Shown one piece after another: positions 6,708 to 9,027 of a DNA stretch of 9,027 bases (positions are counted from its first letter, which is position 1; the number at the start of each line of letters is the position of its first letter). The notes beneath the pieces were generated by a model that worked only from the letters and a program-made list of their open reading frames with translations, did not search any database and was not told the DNA's origin. Origin of the DNA: Actinomycetota bacterium (lineage in GTDB: Bacteria; Actinomycetota; Actinomycetes; Propionibacteriales; Nocardioidaceae); contig WLIH01000064.1 in NCBI GenBank assembly GCA_009702305.1, forward strand, positions 1 through 9,027. The letters run 5' to 3'. Position numbers and translations under genes: made by a program.

Positions 6708-7648
6708 CTTGTCGAGAGTCCGGACTCCACCGTCTGCGCCACGGGCCCGCTCGGCCGGGCCAGGCCCGCCACCGCTGCCAGGATCAGGCCGGTGCCGACC
6801 ACGCCGGCGACCCCGAGCCGCTCGTCGAGGAAGGCCGCTGCGAGCAGGGCGGCGGTGACGGGCTCGAGCAGGGTCGCGATCACGGCCGAGCTCCCGGTGG
6901 CGGTGCGCAGCCCGGCGTACAGCAGGCCGTAGGCCAGCGCCATCGTCAGCACACCGAGGTAGATCAGGGTCGCGACCGCGGTCGCGTCGCCGGTGAGTCC
7001 GGGCCCGCCGCCGAGCACGGCGAGGGGCACCAGCACGATCGCGCCGACGGTCGTCGTGGTGGTGGTCAGCGCCAGGGGCGGCGTCGACTGTGCCAGCGGG
7101 CGACCGAGGGCGGTGGTCAGGGCGTATGCCGCGCCGGAGCCGACCGCCAGCAGCACGCCGAGGGCCGGGTCGGGGCCGGTCTCGCCGAGCCCCGCGGTGC
7201 TGCTGACCAGCACCAGTCCGGACAGGGCGGCGCCCAGGACCAGCAGGCGCGAGCGGCTCGGAGCCTGACGGTGTGCGACGGTCTCGCCGAGGGTGAGCAG
7301 CACGGGCGCCAACCCCAGGCTCACCACCGTGGCGACGCTGACGCCCACGGCGACCACCGCGCCGAAGTACAACGCCTGGTAGGCAGCGGTGCAGGCGCCG
7401 ACCAGGGCGGCGTACGCCGGGCGGGTGCGGACCAGCTGCGCGACGGCTGCGCCCTGGCGGGTGGCGAGCACCGCCACGAGCAGCACGACGGCCGCGATGC
7501 CCATCCGCCAGGCGCTGATGGTGAGCACCGACATCGGGACGTGGTCGCGCACGATCTGCACGCCGAGCCCGCCCGTGCCCCACAGGACGCCGGCCAGGCA
7601 GATCTGAGCGAGGCCCAGGCGGTGGTTCACCCCTCGATCATCGCGCAT
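6701..7648 (-). CDS. EamA/DMT-superfamily transporter, ten membrane helices
   Basis: The 315-residue protein shows the two-fold EamA repeat: about ten hydrophobic helices in two halves (near residues 11-150 and 160-297). The first half opens with AGVLWGTGGLG. The second half ends with the family signature LEPVTAALLAAAFLDERLG (about 262-280) and a last helix. Length and layout match ordinary drug/metabolite transporters, which usually export small metabolites or amino acids; the substrate cannot be inferred. The start is uncertain: the ATG at 7648 has only a weak upstream GGACGG, and a GTG at 7630 (giving MNHRLGLAQ) lies almost on top of a GAGG. The amidohydrolase follows 44 bp downstream in the same direction, so they may be co-transcribed. 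The insertion sequence starts about 70 bp upstream, pointing away. Confidence 0.85.
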   Translation of the reverse strand: MRDDRGVNHRLGLAQICLAGVLWGTGGLGVQIVRDHVPMSVLTISAWRMGIAAVVLLVAVLATRQGAAVAQLVRTRPAYAALVGACTAAYQALYFGAVVAVGVSVATVVSLGLAPVLLTLGETVAHRQAPSRSRLLVLGAALSGLVLVSSTAGLGETGPDPALGVLLAVGSGAAYALTTALGRPLAQSTPPLALTTTTTTVGAIVLVPLAVLGGGPGLTGDATAVATLIYLGVLTMALAYGLLYAGLRTATGSSAVIATLLEPVTAALLAAAFLDERLGVAGVVGTGLILAAVAGLARPSGPVAQTVESGLSTRT

Positions 7649-7690
7649 CGCCGTCCGACCTGCCGCCGAGTTTCGCGGCCGGCCGGGGAC

Positions 7691-7719
7691 GTCATACGGA
7701 GGGGAGAAGCGGACGTCCT
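7691..7719 (-). promoter_or_regulatory. Weak promoter-like element of the transporter gene at the IS boundary
   Basis: On the minus strand AGGACG (7719-7714), 17 bases and TATGAC (7696-7691) stand about 36-40 bp upstream of the transporter ATG. The first base of the -35-like hexamer belongs to the proposed insertion sequence end. Both hexamers are only moderate matches, so this is a suggestion only. Confidence 0.25.
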
Positions 7720-7724
7720 GCTGA

Positions 7725-7743
7725 GTCTCAGGACATCAGTAAC
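7725..7743 (+). repeat. Outer left IS end motif
   Basis: GTCTCAGGACATCAGTAAC. It differs at one base from the two right-end copies (A for G at position 14) and is the outermost of two left copies. CTGAGTCTCAG at 7721-7731 is also a near-perfect palindrome. Confidence 0.8.
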
Positions 7744-7750
7744 GGATTAA

Positions 7751-7769
7751 GTCTCAGGACATCGGGAAC
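7751..7769 (+). repeat. Inner left IS end motif
   Basis: GTCTCAGGACATCGGGAAC, a direct copy of the outer left motif 26 bp further in. It differs from the right-end consensus at one base. A second transposase-binding site is the likely role. Confidence 0.8.
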
Positions 7770-7798
7770 ACCTGATCGGTTGTGACTCAGGCTGGGTT

Positions 7799-8992
7799 AT
7801 GGCCAGAGATGGGGTTGCGGTGGATCCGGTATTCGCTGCGTTAGTCGCTCGCCGGCGGGCCGGTGAGCGGTTCGATGTTCGTGCTGAGTGTGCTCGGCTC
7901 GGTGTCTCGACCAAGACGTTCTATAAGTACCTACGTCGCTTCGAGATCGAAGGGGTGGACGGGTTCTATCCGCGGTCGCGGCGACCATTGACGTCACCAT
8001 CGTTGGTCGCGGCCGCGGTCGAAGACGTCATCGTTGCTGCCCGTAAGGACCTCGCGGGCAGTGGCCTGGACGAGGGCGCGGAGTCGATCCTGTTCTGGAT
8101 CACCGATCACCCAGATCAGTGGCCACCGGGTCAGGTGGTGCCCTCACGGGCCACGGTGAACCGGGTCCTGGATCGTCGGGGCATGGTCGTGGCGGTCCCG
8201 CAACGGGCACCGAAACGATGTGGGCGTCGCTTCGAGGCCGACCACCCCAACACCCGGTGGCAGATGGACGGGTTCGAGGTCACCTTGAGCACCGGCATCA
8301 AGGTGATGGTCTTGCACATCCTTGATGACTGCTCGAGGTTCGACCTGGCCTGTCACGTCGCCAGCAGCGAGAACGCCCACGATGTCTGGGCCGCGTTCAC
8401 CACCGCGGCCGCTGCTTATGGGTTGCCGGCACAGTTGCAGACCGACAACGGGACCGCGTTCTCCGGCAAACGCCGCGGATGGACCAGTGCCCTAGAAGCC
8501 AACTGTTTGACCCTGGGGATCCGCCACATCCCCAGCTCGGTCGGACACCCCCAAACCTGCGGGAAGGTCGAACGCGCCCACAAGACGACCCGCAAGTGGC
8601 TTCGCAGCCAACCACTGGCCGGGACCCCCGAGGAGCTCCAAACCCAACTCGATACCTACCGGGTCATCTACAACGAGCAACGCCGCAAAACCCACCTCGG
8701 TGGTCTCACCCCGGACCAACGATTCCGACTCGGTCCAAGAGACGGCCCGGGACCAGACACCCTGACAGCACCCTTCCTGGTCACCGAATGCATCACCTCA
8801 ACCAGCGGCTGCATCGGCATCGACGGCACCCTGGTCGGCATTGGACGACCCCATGCCGGGCAACCCGCCACCGTCTTCCGCCAGGGCGACCGTGTGACCG
8901 TCTTCATCGGCAACGAAATCGCCGCCGAAATCGTCCTTGACCGCCGACGCCGCTACCAACGCCAAAGCGGCCTAGAGTTACCGATGTCCTGA
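7799..8992 (+). CDS. IS481-family DDE transposase
   Basis: The 397-residue protein starts with a helix-turn-helix DNA-binding part (about 9-60, with CARLGVSTKTFYKYLRRFE). A second DNA-binding segment follows (about 85-130, ending SRATVNRVLDRRGMV). The RNase H-like integrase core spans about 145-310, with catalytic D157 (WQMDGFE), D216 (LQTDNGTAF) and E258 (HPQTCGKVERAH), all present. A beta-rich C-terminal part (about 330-390) ends in basic residues. HPQTCGKVER followed by an N-E-R-R segment near residue 290 is typical of IS481. The frame is intact, so the protein may be active. No good ribosome binding site precedes the ATG; the nearest is TCAGG 7 bases upstream. The stop codon falls inside the inner right end repeat. 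Confidence 0.92.
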   Translation: MARDGVAVDPVFAALVARRRAGERFDVRAECARLGVSTKTFYKYLRRFEIEGVDGFYPRSRRPLTSPSLVAAAVEDVIVAARKDLAGSGLDEGAESILFWITDHPDQWPPGQVVPSRATVNRVLDRRGMVVAVPQRAPKRCGRRFEADHPNTRWQMDGFEVTLSTGIKVMVLHILDDCSRFDLACHVASSENAHDVWAAFTTAAAAYGLPAQLQTDNGTAFSGKRRGWTSALEANCLTLGIRHIPSSVGHPQTCGKVERAHKTTRKWLRSQPLAGTPEELQTQLDTYRVIYNEQRRKTHLGGLTPDQRFRLGPRDGPGPDTLTAPFLVTECITSTSGCIGIDGTLVGIGRPHAGQPATVFRQGDRVTVFIGNEIAAEIVLDRRRRYQRQSGLELPMS

Positions 8993-8995
8993 GAC
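8977..8995 (-). repeat. Inner right IS end motif, containing the transposase stop codon
   Basis: The minus strand reads GTCTCAGGACATCGGTAAC. On the plus strand the same bases encode the last transposase residues (L-P-M-S) and the TGA stop at 8990-8992. Confidence 0.85.
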
Positions 8996-9001
8996 ATACG
9001 T

Positions 9002-9020
9002 GTTACCGATGTCCTGAGAC
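9002..9020 (-). repeat. Outer right IS end motif
   Basis: The minus strand reads GTCTCAGGACATCGGTAAC, identical over 19 bases to the inner right copy and 25 bp away from it. It is followed by ATCACA, the probable tip of the element. Confidence 0.85.
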
Positions 9021-9027
9021 ATCACAG

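Larger units (their letters stand above)
7719..9026 (+). mobile_element. IS481-family insertion sequence, apparently complete, about 1308 bp
   Basis: One DDE transposase gene is flanked by inverted ends that match at 21 of 26 positions (7718-7743 against the reverse complement of 9002-9027). The 13-base core GTCTCAGGACATC is identical at both ends. The right end finishes in ACA, as IS481 elements usually do; the left end reads TGC instead of TGT. Each end carries a second inner copy of the motif. Codon use inside is less GC-biased than in the neighbouring genes, which fits a recent arrival. The window stops one base after the right end, so the target duplication and precise borders cannot be seen; borders are accurate to a base or two. 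Confidence 0.85.

Noticed and set aside
4716..6932. 738-residue plus-strand open frame
   Set aside because: Antisense shadow of the amidohydrolase and transporter; no domain motifs and biased Val/Gly/Arg composition.
4158..7583. Reading the amidohydrolase as a 1141-residue protein starting at 7583
   Set aside because: The added 309 residues are Arg/Pro/Ala-rich shadow sequence of the transporter frame, while a signal peptide and a GGAGG site mark the start at 6656.
7784..7791. GACTCAGG as a third left-end copy of the IS motif
   Set aside because: It matches only 7 of the first 8 bases and then diverges, so chance is likely.

Overview
The window is very GC-rich with strongly G/C-biased third codon positions, Shine-Dalgarno-led genes and an actinobacterial EtfD-type iron-sulfur membrane protein. 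This points to a high-GC actinobacterium; Nocardioides or a relative is my guess from protein flavour, not from any search.

Layout. Four chromosomal genes lie on the minus strand, so transcription runs right to left, followed by a plus-strand insertion sequence at the right edge. From right to left: (i) 7719-9026, a complete-looking IS481-type insertion sequence with a 397-residue DDE transposase and, at each end, two copies of a 19-bp motif; (ii) 6701-7648, a ten-helix EamA/DMT-type transporter; (iii) 4158-6656, a large secreted metal-dependent amidohydrolase related to membrane dipeptidases (M19), starting 44 bp after the transporter; (iv) 698-4036, a 1112-residue membrane iron-sulfur protein of the EtfD type, with a very long disordered tail carrying seven Ser-Leu-Phe-Asp motifs; (v) 1-533, the N-terminal part of a secreted CocE/X-Pro dipeptidyl-peptidase (S15) type hydrolase that runs off the left edge.

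How they may work together. EtfD-type proteins take electrons from the electron transfer flavoprotein (fed by acyl-CoA dehydrogenases) through iron-sulfur clusters to the membrane quinone pool. The two secreted hydrolases could act on extracellular peptides or amides, and the DMT transporter could move a small metabolite; these links are guesses from adjacency. The transporter and amidohydrolase may form one transcription unit, but a perfect 7+7 bp inverted repeat over the transporter stop codon could uncouple them as an operator or a terminator. A candidate promoter precedes the EtfD gene, and a strong inverted repeat follows its stop codon.

Most notable: the seven-fold SLFD motif in the EtfD tail; the double-motif ends of the IS, one copy of which contains the transposase stop codon; the IS sitting about 70 bp upstream of the transporter gene; and the composite architecture of the amidohydrolase (an extra N-terminal region, an M19-like core and a BamE/SmpA-like C-terminal segment). 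I found no RNA gene, CRISPR array or clearly new defence-type system.
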